Shown: positions 42,124-51,535 of the stretch, in pieces
Position numbering within the stretch: position 1 is the stretch's first letter
Layout: the number at the start of each line of letters is the position of its first letter
NCBI GenBank assembly: GCA_030426805.1
Contig: JAUHXU010000001.1
Location: forward strand, 356,501 to 420,500
DNA: 64,000 nucleotides
From: a bacterium
GTDB taxonomy: Bacteria; Planctomycetota; JAFGQW01
Direction of reading: 5' to 3'
Notes under the pieces: model-generated
Database searches by the model: none
What the model was told of the DNA's origin: nothing
Seen by the model: only the letters and a program-made list of their open reading frames with translations
Position numbers and translations under genes: made by a program

Positions 42124-43902
42124 CTACCCCTTCGAGTCGTCCTTCGCGGGCTTCGTCGCCGCGGCGATCGCGTCGAGCAGCGTCGCTGCGACCGCGTCAC
42201 CGCCGGCGAGTCGCACGGCGTCTTGCAGCGGTGTGCGCGCGCCGTCGAGATCGCCGCTGAAGAAGCGGGTGTAGCCGACCAACAACGCGCCGGCGGCATC
42301 GAACGGCTTGCTCGCCGCGTAGCCCGCGACCGCCTTGTCGACCGCATCGCGCGCCGCGTCGGACGCGAAGATCGCCTTGCGATCGTGACCGTGCTCCGCC
42401 CACGCGGCGTCACGCTCGAAGCCCTCGCGGACCGCAAACGCCGCACGGTGGTAGTCGCCGACCGCGATCAGCGCCTCGGCCGTCGCGAACCGCGCCGACG
42501 CCGCGGTCGGATCGGACTCGACCGCCTGACGGTAGGCCTTGCGCGCCGCGACGTAGTCGCCACGCTTCATCGCGTCGTCACCGAGACGGAGGAAATACTC
42601 GAGCCCCGAGACGAGCCGCTCCGGTGCGGGCTCCTCCTCGGCCGGCGCGTCCTCGACCGGATCGACGAGCGACTCGTCGTAGTCGATGTAGGAGTAGGTC
42701 GGGCAGTCGACGCTCACCGGCCCGGACCCGACGTAGACGTAGCGGTAGTACGGGTAGCAGAGGCTGCGCGTGTAGTACGGGTAGTTCCACCAGTAGCTGC
42801 CGTACGAGGGGTAGCACCACCCCGCCGACCAGTAGCCGAACCCGAACCCGAAACAGAAGCTGAACCAGTTGCGGTGGTAGGAACCGTAGTAGGACGGGTA
42901 GTAGCACGAGTAGACGTACGGGTTCCACCACGGGTAGCGCGAGTAGCAGGTGTAGCCGTAGTCGGGATGGTCGTAGCCGGGCGAATACGCGGTCGGCCCG
43001 TCGCCGCGCCACGTGGGTCGCGTACCCGATGCGGTCGAGCGCGTCGGTCGCGCCTTGATCGTGCCACCGCGTGCGTTCGGGTGCCCCGCGAGGCGGTTCA
43101 ACGTCGTCTTGCGTCCCGCGCGACTCCGCGTCGCGTCGGTTGCCGCGCGGCGCGTGCCCCGATCCGCGGCGTTCGCGAACCGCGTTCGCTTGGCGGCGCG
43201 GGATGCGGTCGCCGAACGCTCCGGGCGGGTGCGCTTCGCACGCGTGGCGCGATCCGCCCGGCCGGCGTAGCGGGAGAACGTCCCGACCGATCGGCTGCGG
43301 CGCGGCGTCGAGCGAACGGAGCGGTCACCGGGGCGTACGGGCCGCGACCGGGTGCGAGCCTTGGTTCGATTCACCGGCGCCCGGCGCCCGGCGGTGGCCC
43401 GCCACGGCGACGTCGGCTTGCGGGTGCTCACCCCGCGATCGGTCGAACGACCACGGGTCGGGCGACCGAACGTCGACTTCGATCCGGAACGGCGGTCGAA
43501 CGTCGACGGGCGTGCGACCGAACCGGACCGACCGCGCGTCGTCGGCGCACGGAACGTGCGGTGCGAGCGCGTGGACGAGCGGCCGGTGGACGTCGGTCGA
43601 CGGGTCACCGAGCGCTTCGGCGTGAACGAGCGGCTCCGGGGTGTCGTCGAGCGGGTCGGCGCCCGGAAGCTCCGAGACGGCTTCGCGCGGGGTGTGGCGC
43701 GATGCGACGCCCGGGGGGTGCTCCGATGCGTAGCCCGAGGCGTGGCCCGAGGAGCAGCCCGGTGGCTCGACCCTCCGACGCGGTGACCGCCACCGTGACT
43801 TCTGTGGCGCTGCGCTTCCACGATCGACGCGGCGCCGAACGACAGCAGAGCGGTCACCGTCGCGGTCGTCGCACTCCGACGCAGCAGGGCTCGCAAGTTC
43901 AT
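42124..43902 (-). CDS. Secreted protein with Arg/Ser/Thr-rich, Tyr/Trp-rich and TPR regions
   Basis: A 592-residue protein with an unusual three-part layout. A signal peptide (cleavage likely after SIVEA, residue 30) is followed by about 270 residues dominated by Arg, Ser, Thr, Ala and Pro (units such as RATPRATHRSTPRASH). Then come about 90 residues (305-396) crowded with Tyr, Trp, Phe, Gly and Cys (YSRYPWWNPYVYSCYYPSYY). A TPR domain (about 430-592) with acidic lead-in ends it. The basic and aromatic parts look disordered and could bind polyanions such as cell-surface polysaccharide, or phase-separate. GGAGGTGATC directly precedes the ATG, a near-perfect anti-16S match. Function unknown. 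Confidence 0.8.
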   Translation of the reverse strand: MNLRALLRRSATTATVTALLSFGAASIVEAQRHRSHGGGHRVGGSSHRAAPRATPRATHRSTPRASHRATPRAKPSRSFRAPTRSTTPRSRSFTPKRSVTRRPTSTGRSSTRSHRTFRAPTTRGRSGSVARPSTFDRRSGSKSTFGRPTRGRSTDRGVSTRKPTSPWRATAGRRAPVNRTKARTRSRPVRPGDRSVRSTPRRSRSVGTFSRYAGRADRATRAKRTRPERSATASRAAKRTRFANAADRGTRRAATDATRSRAGRKTTLNRLAGHPNARGGTIKARPTRSTASGTRPTWRGDGPTAYSPGYDHPDYGYTCYSRYPWWNPYVYSCYYPSYYGSYHRNWFSFCFGFGFGYWSAGWCYPSYGSYWWNYPYYTRSLCYPYYRYVYVGSGPVSVDCPTYSYIDYDESLVDPVEDAPAEEEPAPERLVSGLEYFLRLGDDAMKRGDYVAARKAYRQAVESDPTAASARFATAEALIAVGDYHRAAFAVREGFERDAAWAEHGHDRKAIFASDAARDAVDKAVAGYAASKPFDAAGALLVGYTRFFSGDLDGARTPLQDAVRLAGGDAVAATLLDAIAAATKPAKDDSKG

Positions 43903-43947
43903 GATCACCTCCAGGTACGGTGGTGCGGGTCGGATCCGACCCACTCG

Positions 43948-43953
43948 ATTCTA
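43948..43953 (-). promoter_or_regulatory. -10-like box (TAGAAT) for the Tyr/Trp-rich protein gene
   Basis: Minus-strand GCGTAGAATCG lies 46 bp upstream of the ATG. It shares its core with the boxes at 35581 and 36822. Confidence 0.35.
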
Positions 43954-44002
43954 CGCCGTGGTGACGCAAGCTGCGTTCCAAACCACGCCGCACCGCCGAA
44001 AC

Positions 44003-44016
44003 GGCCGAATTCGGCC
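44003..44016. promoter_or_regulatory. 14-bp perfect palindrome, operator candidate
   Basis: GGCCGAATTCGGCC is fully self-complementary and is flanked by GAAA and TTTC, which extend the symmetry to 43998-44021 with one mismatch. Position between divergent genes fits a dimeric repressor site. Confidence 0.45.
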
Positions 44017-44143
44017 ATTTCGAGCCACCGCGGTTCCCTCCCCGTTGCGCGGGTGTCCCCATGGCAAGCCGAGACCGTCCACCCCGCGGGACACGATTCC
44101 GTGAATGCCAAAGTGTCACCCCGATCCATGGGCCGGACGCGTC

Positions 44144-44158
44144 GTGCCAACTTGGCAC
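44144..44158. promoter_or_regulatory. GTGCCAA-C-TTGGCAC inverted repeat upstream of groEL
   Basis: A perfect 7-bp inverted repeat with a 1-bp centre, 225 bp before groEL. Related half-sites TGCCAA (44107), TGGCAC (44189) and TGGCCA (44198) flank it, so it may be part of a heat-shock operator cluster. Its 1-nt loop makes a terminator unlikely. Confidence 0.5.
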
Positions 44159-44159
44159 C

Positions 44160-44175
44160 GGGGCGGAGCCGCCCC
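44160..44175. repeat. GGGGCGG/CCGCCCC inverted repeat
   Basis: Two 7-bp arms separated by AG follow the GTGCCAA repeat directly. No T-run follows. It could form a cruciform-like or RNA hairpin structure in the groEL control region. Confidence 0.4.
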
Positions 44176-44383
44176 GCCCCCGGGCAGGTGGCACAAATGG
44201 CCAAAGATTAAGCACTTACGCCACATCTCCCGTCGCCGCCTCGGGTGGTACCGCTTTTGCGGACGGGCAGGACGTCCCGCGAAGCGACGCGGGACCCGAA
44301 CCCCGTTTTGTCTCGGAGCGCGCGCCAACGGACCGCCGAACCCGGTCCCGAGCGGCGAGCGCCCGGAAGAGAGGACTCGTTCG

Positions 44384-46108
44384 ATGGGAAAGCAACTGGC
44401 TTTCGACCACGATGCGCGTGAAGCGATCAAGAGTGGTGTGACGAAGCTCGCGCGCGCGGTCAAGGTGACCCTCGGCCCGCTGGGCCGCAACGCAGTGCTC
44501 GACAAGGGCTGGGGCGGCCCCCGCGTGACGAAGGACGGCGTCAGCGTCGCCGAGGAGGTCGAGCTCCAGGACCGCTACGAGAACATGGGCGCGCAACTCG
44601 TCAAAGAGGTCTCGTCGAAGACGAGCGACCTCGCCGGTGACGGCACGACGACCGCGACGCTGCTCGCAGAGCAGATCTTCTGCGAGGGACTCCGCCACGT
44701 CGTGGCCGGCAACAACCCGACCGACATCTTCCGCGGCCTGAAGAAGTCCGCAGAGGCGGTCACCGACGAGCTGCGCAAGATGGGTCGCGCGATCGACAGC
44801 AAGAAGGAGATCGCGCAGATCGGAACGATCGCGGCGAACAACGACCCGGAGATCGGCAAGAAGATCGCCGAGGCGATGGAGAAGGTCGGCAAGGACGGCG
44901 TCATCACGGTCGAAGAGGGCAAGAGCCTCGACACCGTCGTCGACGTCGTCTCCGGGATGCAGTTCGACCGCGGCTTCCTCTCGCCGCACTTCGTCACCGA
45001 CACCGACAAGATGGAGACCGTCCTCGAGAACTGCCTGATTCTGATCCACGAGGAGAAGATCTCGGCGGTCAAGACGATCGTCCCGCTGCTCGAGCAGGTC
45101 GCGAAGGCGAACAAGCCGCTCCTGATCCTCGCCGAGGACATCGAGGGCGAGGCCCTCGCGACGCTCGTCGTCAACAAGCTCCGCGGCACGATCAAGATCG
45201 CTGCGGTCAAGGCGCCCGGCTACGGCGACCGTCGCAAGGCGATGCTCCAGGACATCGCGATCCTGACCGGGGCGCAGCCGATCTTCAAGGACCTCGGCGT
45301 GGACCTCGAGCAGGTCGACCTGAAGCAGCTCGGTCGCGCGCGTCGCGTCACGATCAACGCCGAGAACACCGTGATCGTCGGCGGCGCCGGCGACGACGCC
45401 GAGGTGCAGTCGCGCATCGACCAGATCCGCGCGGAGCTCGAGCGTTCGGACTCCGAGTATGACCGCGAGAAGCTCCAGGAGCGCCTCGCGAAGCTCGCGG
45501 GCGGCGTCGCGCAACTCAAGGTCGGCGCGTCGACCGAAACCGAGATGAAGGAGAAGAAGGCGCGCGTCGAGGACGCACTCCACGCGACCCGCGCCGCCCG
45601 CGAAGAGGGCATCCTTCCCGGCGGTGGCGTCGCGCTGCTCCGCGCGAGCACGAAGGTGCTGAAGAAGCTCGAACTCGGCAACGCCGAGGAGCAGGTCGGT
45701 GTGGAGATCCTCAAGCGGGCCCTCCAGCAGCCGATCCGGCAGATCGCCGAGAACGCCGGCGTCGACGGCTCGATCGTCGTGAAGAAGGTGCTCGCGGAGA
45801 AGGGCAACTTCGGCTACGACGCGCTCAACGACAACTACTGCGACCTCGTCGAGGCCGGCATCGTCGACCCGCTCAAGGTCACGCGCGTCGCGCTCGAGAA
45901 CGCGGTGAGCGTCGCCGGGCTGCTGCTCACGACGAACGCCCTGATCGCCGACGAACCGAGCGACGAAGAAGACGACCACCACGACGACCACGGTGCCGGC
46001 GGCATGGGTGGTATGGGCGGCATGGGCGGTATGCCCGGCATGGGTGGTATGGGTGGCATGGGCGGGATGCCCGGCATGGGCGGCATGGGCATGCCCGGCA
46101 TGATGTAG
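44384..46108 (+). CDS. groEL: Chaperonin GroEL, copy with GGM tail
   Basis: A 574-residue Hsp60. Conserved parts include [19 protein letters not shown], the ATP loop [15 protein letters not shown] with catalytic Asp, and [14 protein letters not shown] near the second catalytic Asp region. The C-terminus is a 36-residue Gly-Met tail of [12 protein letters not shown] repeats, longer than the E. coli tail of about 13; these tails line the folding cavity. ATG 44384 follows AGAGAGGA. It is the first gene of groEL-groES-groEL-dnaJ-grpE, so here groEL precedes groES, the reverse of the usual order. Confidence 0.96.
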   Translation: MGKQLAFDHDAREAIKSGVTKLARAVKVTLGPLGRNAVLDKGWGGPRVTKDGVSVAEEVELQDRYENMGAQLVKEVSSKTSDLAGDGTTTATLLAEQIFCEGLRHVVAGNNPTDIFRGLKKSAEAVTDELRKMGRAIDSKKEIAQIGTIAANNDPEIGKKIAEAMEKVGKDGVITVEEGKSLDTVVDVVSGMQFDRGFLSPHFVTDTDKMETVLENCLILIHEEKISAVKTIVPLLEQVAKANKPLLILAEDIEGEALATLVVNKLRGTIKIAAVKAPGYGDRRKAMLQDIAILTGAQPIFKDLGVDLEQVDLKQLGRARRVTINAENTVIVGGAGDDAEVQSRIDQIRAELERSDSEYDREKLQERLAKLAGGVAQLKVGASTETEMKEKKARVEDALHATRAAREEGILPGGGVALLRASTKVLKKLELGNAEEQVGVEILKRALQQPIRQIAENAGVDGSIVVKKVLAEKGNFGYDALNDNYCDLVEAGIVDPLKVTRVALENAVSVAGLLLTTNALIADEPSDEEDDHHDDHGAGGMGGMGGMGGMPGMGGMGGMGGMPGMGGMGMPGMM

Positions 46109-46163
46109 CGCGCCCGCGCGCCCCGGCAATTTGACCAAGAGAGACAACAGGAGGAAAACCGAG

Positions 46164-46451
46164 ATGAAGCTACGCCCGATCGACGATCGCGTCGTGATCG
46201 AAGCGATGGAGTCCGAGGAGAAGACCGAGGGTGGCATCCTGCTGCCGGACTCGGCACAGGAGAAGCCGGCGCAGGGCAAGGTCAAGGCCATCGGCCCCGG
46301 CAAGCTCCTCGACAACGGCGATCGACTGAAGCCGAGCGTGAAGGTCGGCGACGTCGTGATCTACGGCAAGTATTCCGGCAGCGACGTCAAGGTCGACGGC
46401 AAGGAATACAAGGTGATGCGCGAGAGCGAAATCCTCGCGAAGTTCGAGTAG
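46164..46451 (+). CDS. groES: Co-chaperonin GroES
   Basis: A 95-residue Hsp10: [20 protein letters not shown], mobile loop [18 protein letters not shown] with the Ile-Leu-Leu/GroEL contact, and a C-terminal [14 protein letters not shown]. The start at 46164 is chosen because AGGAGG lies about 10 nt upstream and the family begins at MKLRP. It lies between two groEL genes, so one GroES may serve both rings. Confidence 0.97.
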   Translation: MKLRPIDDRVVIEAMESEEKTEGGILLPDSAQEKPAQGKVKAIGPGKLLDNGDRLKPSVKVGDVVIYGKYSGSDVKVDGKEYKVMRESEILAKFE

Positions 46452-46464
46452 AGGAGCCGGCGCA

Positions 46465-48072
46465 ATGGCGAAGCAAATCATGTTCAGCGACGAGGCGCGC
46501 CGCAAGATCCACGACGGCGTGACCAAGCTCGCGAAGGCCGTGCGCGTGACGCTCGGCCCGTCCGGTCGCAACGTCGTGATCGAGAAGTCGTTCGGCGCCC
46601 CGACGGTGACGAAGGACGGCGTGTCGGTCTCCAAGGAGATCGAACTCGAGGATCCGTTCGAGAACATGGGCGCGAAACTCGTCAACGAGGTCGCGACCAA
46701 GACGAACGACGAAGTCGGTGACGGCACCTCCACCGCGACGGTGCTCGCAGCCGAGATCTTCTCACAGGGTCTGCGCGCGATTTCCGACGGCGTCAACGCG
46801 ACCGCGCTCAAGCGCGGCATCGACAAGGCCGTCGCGGAGGTGTGCAACCAGCTCGACTCGATGAGTCGTCCGGTGAAGAAGAAGACGGAGATCGCGCAGG
46901 TCGCGACGATCTCCGCGCACCACGACGACGAAGTCGGTGAGATCATCTCCGAGGCGATGGAGAAGGTCGGGCAAGAAGGCGTGATCACGATCGAAGCGTC
47001 CAAGACGATGGACACGACGCTCGAGGTCGTCGAGGGCCTTCAGTTCGACAAGGGCTACGTCTCGCCCTACTTCTGCACGAACATGGAGAAGATGCAGGTC
47101 GAGCTCGAGGACGCGCTGATCCTCTTCTTCGAGAAGAAGATCTCCAACCTCCGCGAGCTGCTGCCGCTGCTCGAGAAGGTCGCCCAGACGGGCAAGCCGC
47201 TCTTGATCGTCTGCGAGGACCTCGAGGGCGAGGCGTTGACGACGCTCGTCGTCAACCGTCTGCGCGGCACGCTCAAGGTCGCGGCCGTCAAGGCGCCGGG
47301 CTTCGGGGATCGCCGCAAGGCGATGCTCCAGGACATGGCGATCCTGACGAAGGCGACGGTCGTCTCGGAGGAACTCGGGCACAAGCTCGAGACCGCGACG
47401 CTCGACATGCTCGGGCAGGCCAAGCGCATCGTCGTCACGAAGGATCACACGACGATCGTCGACGGCGCCGGTAAGAAGGCCGACATCAAGGGCCGCGTCG
47501 AGCAGCTCCGCGCGCAGATCGAGCAGAGCAACTCGAACTACGACAAGGAGAAGCTCCAGGAGCGGATCGCGAAGCTCGCCGGTGGTGTCGGCCTGATCAA
47601 GGTCGGCGCGACGACCGAAGCGGAGATGAAAGAGCGCAAGGACCGCATGGACGATGCGCTCAACGCGACCCGCGCAGCCGTCGAGTCCGGCATCGTTCCG
47701 GGTGGCGGCGTCGCGCTGATTCGCTGCATCGACGCGATCGACAACGTCCGCTTCAAGGGCGCCGACGAGAAGCGCGGGGCGAGCATCGTCCGCCGCTCGC
47801 TGACCGGACCGCTTCGCCACATCGCCGACAACGCGGGCCACGACGGCTCGATGGTCGTCGAGGAAGTGCGCGAGCAGAAGGAGACGCACGGCTTCGATGC
47901 GCGCAGCGGGAACTTCGGCGACATGTTCAAGCTCGGGATCATCGACCCGACGAAGGTCACGAAGACCGCGCTGACGAACGCCGCGAGCATCGCGAGCCTG
48001 ATGCTCACGACGGAAACGCTGATCACCGACCTCGGTGACAAGCAGAAGGCCGTGCTCGGCAGCACCTTCTGA
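46465..48072 (+). CDS. groEL: Chaperonin GroEL, copy without GGM tail
   Basis: A 535-residue Hsp60. It has [21 protein letters not shown], the ATP loop [14 protein letters not shown] (GDGTS where GDGTT is usual), and [13 protein letters not shown]. It ends [13 protein letters not shown] with no Gly-Met tail. It starts 13 bp after groES with GAGGAG upstream. Sequence difference from the first copy is large, so the two are old paralogs, and loss of the tail in one suggests different client sets or non-canonical work. Confidence 0.96.
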   Translation: MAKQIMFSDEARRKIHDGVTKLAKAVRVTLGPSGRNVVIEKSFGAPTVTKDGVSVSKEIELEDPFENMGAKLVNEVATKTNDEVGDGTSTATVLAAEIFSQGLRAISDGVNATALKRGIDKAVAEVCNQLDSMSRPVKKKTEIAQVATISAHHDDEVGEIISEAMEKVGQEGVITIEASKTMDTTLEVVEGLQFDKGYVSPYFCTNMEKMQVELEDALILFFEKKISNLRELLPLLEKVAQTGKPLLIVCEDLEGEALTTLVVNRLRGTLKVAAVKAPGFGDRRKAMLQDMAILTKATVVSEELGHKLETATLDMLGQAKRIVVTKDHTTIVDGAGKKADIKGRVEQLRAQIEQSNSNYDKEKLQERIAKLAGGVGLIKVGATTEAEMKERKDRMDDALNATRAAVESGIVPGGGVALIRCIDAIDNVRFKGADEKRGASIVRRSLTGPLRHIADNAGHDGSMVVEEVREQKETHGFDARSGNFGDMFKLGIIDPTKVTKTALTNAASIASLMLTTETLITDLGDKQKAVLGSTF

Positions 48073-48088
48073 CCCGGCCTCACCCGGC

Positions 48089-48118
48089 GCGCGTCGGCCC
48101 CCCGCGGGGCCGGCGCGC
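48089..48118 (+). terminator. Strong GC hairpin between groEL and dnaJ
   Basis: A 13-bp stem (48089-48101 with 48106-48118, one G-U pair) and 4-nt loop lie 17 bp after the second groEL stop. No T-run follows, so it is better read as a partial attenuator or mRNA-processing/stability hairpin that sets groEL levels above dnaJ-grpE. Confidence 0.5.
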
Positions 48119-48145
48119 TGTCCCACCCGCCCCGGAGACCGACGC

Positions 48146-49255
48146 ATGTCGAAACGCGACTACTACGAAATCCTCGGCGTGGACCGACAGGCCCCCGCCG
48201 ACGAGATCAAGCGCGCGTTCCGCAAGCTCGCGATCCAATACCACCCCGACAAGAACCCCGGCGACGCCGAAGCCGAAGCGCGGTTCAAAGAGGCCGCCGA
48301 AGCCTACGAGGTCTTGAGCGACGACCAGAAGCGGGCGAACTACGACCGCTTCGGACACGACGGTGTCCAGGGCGGGTCGCAGTTCGGCGGCTTCGAAGAC
48401 ATCTTCAGCGCGTTCGGCGACATCTTCGGCGGCGGCTCGATCTTCGGCGACATCTTCGGCGGCGGCGGTCAGACCCGTCAAAAGGGCGCCAGCCTGCGCT
48501 GCGAACTCGCGATCGATCTCAACGAATGCCTGACCGGCACGGAGAAGACGATCGGCCTCAAGCGGCGCGTCGCCTGCGAGACGTGCGACGGCTCCGGCGC
48601 GAAGCCGGGCACGAAGCCGCAGACGTGCAGCATGTGCCGCGGCGCCGGACAGGTGTCGCAGACCCAGGGCTTCTTCACGATGCGCACGCCGTGCCCGCGC
48701 TGCCACGGCGAGGGGACAATCGTCAAAGACCCGTGCGCGAAGTGCAGCGGACACGGGCGCGTGATCCGCAAGACCGAGGTGACGGTCAAGATTCCGCCGG
48801 GGCTCGACGAGGGCATGGAGATCCGCATCCCGGGCGAAGGCGAAGCCGGCCCGGGCAACGCGCCCCCCGGCGACCTCTACTGCCGCATCCGGATCAAGCC
48901 GCACAAGATCTTCTCCCGCCAGGGCGAGCACCTGTTCGTCGAGTTCCCGATCTCGTTTCCTCAGGCGGCACTCGGCGCGGACATCGAAGTGCCGACGCTG
49001 ACCGGATCGAAGACGGTGCCGGTGCCTGCCGGCACGCAGAGCGGCGAGATCATCCACCTCGGCGGCCAGGGACTGCCCCGCCCCGACGGCTACAACCGCG
49101 GCGACCTGCTCGTGCAGGTGATGATCGAGACACCGAAGCGACTCTCGAGCGAGCAGGAAGAGCTGCTCCGGGAGTATGCCAAGCTCGACGAAGCGAACAT
49201 CTCGCCGAAGCGTCAGAGTTTCTTCGACAAGGTGAAGAGCATTCTCGGACAGTGA
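48146..49255 (+). CDS. dnaJ: Chaperone protein DnaJ (type I)
   Basis: A 369-residue Hsp40 with all type I parts: J domain (1-70, HPD at 33-35), Gly/Phe-rich linker ([17 protein letters not shown]), four CxxCxGxG zinc repeats ([32 protein letters not shown]) and C-terminal client-binding domains. It stimulates DnaK ATPase; dnaK is not in the window. ATG 48146 has GGAG about 9 nt upstream. The stop overlaps the grpE start by one base. Confidence 0.97.
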   Translation: MSKRDYYEILGVDRQAPADEIKRAFRKLAIQYHPDKNPGDAEAEARFKEAAEAYEVLSDDQKRANYDRFGHDGVQGGSQFGGFEDIFSAFGDIFGGGSIFGDIFGGGGQTRQKGASLRCELAIDLNECLTGTEKTIGLKRRVACETCDGSGAKPGTKPQTCSMCRGAGQVSQTQGFFTMRTPCPRCHGEGTIVKDPCAKCSGHGRVIRKTEVTVKIPPGLDEGMEIRIPGEGEAGPGNAPPGDLYCRIRIKPHKIFSRQGEHLFVEFPISFPQAALGADIEVPTLTGSKTVPVPAGTQSGEIIHLGGQGLPRPDGYNRGDLLVQVMIETPKRLSSEQEELLREYAKLDEANISPKRQSFFDKVKSILGQ

Positions 49256-49821
49256 TGATGAGCAAAGACGAGACCGAACAGACCGACGCGACCCGCGAAC
49301 CCGAGGACGGCGCTCCGGCTGAACCGAACGCCGCGTCCGCGAGCGACGACGCCGATGCCCTGCGTCGCGAGCGCGACGACTATCTCGACCAGGTCCAGCG
49401 CGAGCGCGCTGCGTTCCTCAACTACAAGAAGTGGGTCGAGCGCGAACGCCGCAACTGGGAATCCGAGGCGGTCGCCCGCTTCGTCCAGGGGCTTCTGCCG
49501 TTCATCGACGACGTCGACCGCGCGATCGAAGCCTCGGGCAGCGCGACGGACGTCGAGTCGCTCCGCGAGGGTTTCGACATGATCGCGCGGCGCTTCTCCG
49601 AGTCGCTGGCCGCGGCCGGCGCCGAGGAGATCGCGGCCGAGGGCGAGCCGTTCGACCCGACGATCCACGAGGCGATCATGCAGATCGAGGATGCCGACCG
49701 CCCCGCCGGCACGGTGATCAACGCGACACAACGCGGCTTCCGCATCGGCGAGCGACTGGTTCGCGCCGCGAAGGTCGTCGTGAGCAAGGCGCCCGCGCCC
49801 GAGCGATCCGGTTCGGACTGA
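49255..49821 (+). CDS. grpE: Nucleotide exchange factor GrpE
   Basis: A 188-residue GrpE: acidic disordered N-terminus, long coiled coil (about 35-90), then the C-terminal beta domain with FDPTIHEAIMQIED and RPAGTVINATQRGFRIGERL. GrpE releases ADP from DnaK and can sense temperature. The start is the first of two adjacent ATG codons, overlapping the dnaJ TGA by one base, so translation is coupled; either ATG is possible. Confidence 0.95.
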   Translation: MMSKDETEQTDATREPEDGAPAEPNAASASDDADALRRERDDYLDQVQRERAAFLNYKKWVERERRNWESEAVARFVQGLLPFIDDVDRAIEASGSATDVESLREGFDMIARRFSESLAAAGAEEIAAEGEPFDPTIHEAIMQIEDADRPAGTVINATQRGFRIGERLVRAAKVVVSKAPAPERSGSD

Positions 49822-49835
49822 ACGGGAGGACGACG

Positions 49836-50111
49836 ATGCCCACCTACGAGTATGTGTGCGACGCCTGCGGCCACGAAGTCGAGTACTTCCAGTCGATCAC
49901 GGCCGCCCCGAAGCGCAAGTGTCCGGCGTGCGAGGCGAACAAGCTGCGTCGCCGGATCAGCGCCGGCGCGGGGATCCTGTTCCGCGGCAGCGGCTTCTAC
50001 AAGACCGACTACCGGAGCGAGTCCTACAAGGCCGGCGAGAAAGCCGACAAGGGCGACGGCGGCGGATCGTCCAAGGACACCCCTCCCGCCAAGCCCGCCT
50101 CCGACGATTGA
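49836..50111 (+). CDS. FmdB-family zinc-ribbon protein
   Basis: A 91-residue small protein. Residues 1-45 form a zinc ribbon with two Cys pairs (CDACGHEVEYF and CPAC), the FmdB/CxxC_CXXC_SSSS pattern beginning MPTYEYVCDACG, then GSGFYKTDYRSESYK and a Lys/Gly/Pro-rich tail. The family is widespread and its function poorly known; FmdB was named from formamidase regulation. GGGAGG precedes the ATG. Its position directly after grpE suggests cotranscription with the heat-shock genes. Confidence 0.9.
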   Translation: MPTYEYVCDACGHEVEYFQSITAAPKRKCPACEANKLRRRISAGAGILFRGSGFYKTDYRSESYKAGEKADKGDGGGSSKDTPPAKPASDD

Positions 50112-50128
50112 GCCCGAAGGGAGCCTCG

Positions 50129-51535
50129 ATGCGCGCCTTTGCGAATCTCACGACGTCCATCCTCGTCCTCGCCGCGTTCGCGGTCGGCGTACCCGGCCAG
50201 GACGTCGCCCCCGAAGGCGGCGACGCGGTCGTCGGAGCGCTGGACGGACAGCCGGTCACCGCGGATGCATTCGCGACGTTCCTCGCGCGCAAGTATCGCA
50301 ATCAACCGACGGGTGCGAACCTGCTCGGCGACCTGCGCGATCGAACCCTGATCGAACTCGCGGCGACACGACTCGGTCTGTCGATCGACGCCGCTGCCGT
50401 CGACCGCGAGTATCGCGCGCTCGCCGACCGCGTGTCGAGCGAGACCGACGGCAAGCAGACGCTCGAGGATTACCTCACCCGCAAGGGGACGACGGTCGCC
50501 GAGTTCAAGACCTACCTGCGCCGCCTCGTCGCGGCACGCGAGATCATCCGGCTCGAGCGCAAGCTCCCCGCGAGCGCCCAGGTCGACGACAAGACCGTCG
50601 CGACCTGGCTCGTCGAGCAGGCGAAGCGCGTCGGTGTCACCACCGATGCGACGCTGCCGAAGGGTGTCTATCTGCGCGTCGGTGACCGACGCATCACCGA
50701 GGTCGCGTTCGGCCACCAACTCGCGGCGGGCCTCACCGACCAGGACCGTGCGAAGGAACTCGACGCGATGATCAAGCTGCGCCTGATCGCACGCGAACTC
50801 GCCGCGAACGGGCTGCAGGTGACCGACGTCGACCTCGACCGCGCGATCGCACTCGACCGGGCACGCTACGCGAACAACCCGCGCACCAAGGGAATCCCGT
50901 ACGAGAAGATCCTGGAGCAGCTCGGGACGTCGGTCGCCCAGAAGAAGGCCGACCCGGAGTTCCGGGGCAACGTCGCGATCCTGAAGATCGCCGAGGCGCG
51001 CTTCGACGATGCGGCGCTGCGCAGCTACTTCGAGGCGAACCAGGACCGCTTCGGCGAGTCGGTGCGGGTGCGCCACATCGTCGTCCGGGTGCAGAACCCC
51101 GCCCAGCCGTTCCGCGGCGGGCACGCCGAAGCCGATGCGAAGAAGCGCATCGATGCGATCCGCAAGCGCATCGTCGACGGCGGCGAGCCGTTCGACAAGG
51201 TTGCACGGACCGCATCGGAGGATCGCTCACGACTGCAGGGCGGCGACCTCGGGTTCATCCACCGCAACGGTCGCTTCGACCCGGCATTCGCGAAGGCGGC
51301 GTTCGCGCTCGAACCGGGAACGGTCTCCGAGCCGGTGCGCTCGGCGTTCGGATACCACCTGCTCGAGGTCCTCGAGCGTCGACCGGCGCCGGAGTTCGCG
51401 GCCGCTCGCACGCGCCTGGTTCGGGCGCGGGCGCAGGACTGGTTCCGCGACGTCGTCCGCGGCGCGAAGATCGAGAACCGCTACCTCGACGCGATCCGCG
51501 CGGAGGCCGCGGAAGCGGCCAAGCCGAAGGACTAG
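50129..51535 (+). CDS. Secreted parvulin-type peptidyl-prolyl isomerase (PpiC/SurA-like)
   Basis: A 468-residue exported protein: signal peptide (MRAFANLTTSILVLAAFAVG), SurA/PrsA-like helical N-terminal domain (about 30-300), and one parvulin domain (about 305-420; VRHIVVRVQ, GGDLGFIHRNGRFDPAFAKA, FGYHLLEVLERR). Such proteins catalyse prolyl cis-trans isomerisation and chaperone outer-membrane or secreted proteins in the periplasm, a role that fits bamA and OmpH in the same region. GAAGGGAG precedes the ATG at 50129. Its stop overlaps that of the convergent gene in a shared CTAG. Confidence 0.92.
   Translation: MRAFANLTTSILVLAAFAVGVPGQDVAPEGGDAVVGALDGQPVTADAFATFLARKYRNQPTGANLLGDLRDRTLIELAATRLGLSIDAAAVDREYRALADRVSSETDGKQTLEDYLTRKGTTVAEFKTYLRRLVAAREIIRLERKLPASAQVDDKTVATWLVEQAKRVGVTTDATLPKGVYLRVGDRRITEVAFGHQLAAGLTDQDRAKELDAMIKLRLIARELAANGLQVTDVDLDRAIALDRARYANNPRTKGIPYEKILEQLGTSVAQKKADPEFRGNVAILKIAEARFDDAALRSYFEANQDRFGESVRVRHIVVRVQNPAQPFRGGHAEADAKKRIDAIRKRIVDGGEPFDKVARTASEDRSRLQGGDLGFIHRNGRFDPAFAKAAFALEPGTVSEPVRSAFGYHLLEVLERRPAPEFAAARTRLVRARAQDWFRDVVRGAKIENRYLDAIRAEAAEAAKPKD

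Larger units (their letters stand above)
43903..44383. other. 481-bp divergent control region between the Tyr/Trp-rich gene and groEL
   Basis: No gene is evident. It holds a TAGAAT box for the minus-strand gene, three inverted repeats listed separately (44003, 44144, 44160), and an A+T-rich stretch at 44190-44218 (CAAATGGCCAAAGATTAAGC) that may contain the groEL promoter. No CIRCE repeat is present, so HrcA control of this operon is not supported. Confidence 0.5.

Noticed and set aside
44144..44200. Possible sigma-54 promoter at TGGCAC motifs before groEL
   Set aside because: No TTGCA/T element at the required 5-bp spacing after either TGGCAC.
44204..44218. Possible CIRCE half-site (TTAAGCACTT) upstream of groEL
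   Set aside because: CIRCE needs TTAGCACTC, a 9-bp spacer and GAGTGCTAA; the half-site has an extra base and the second half is missing.
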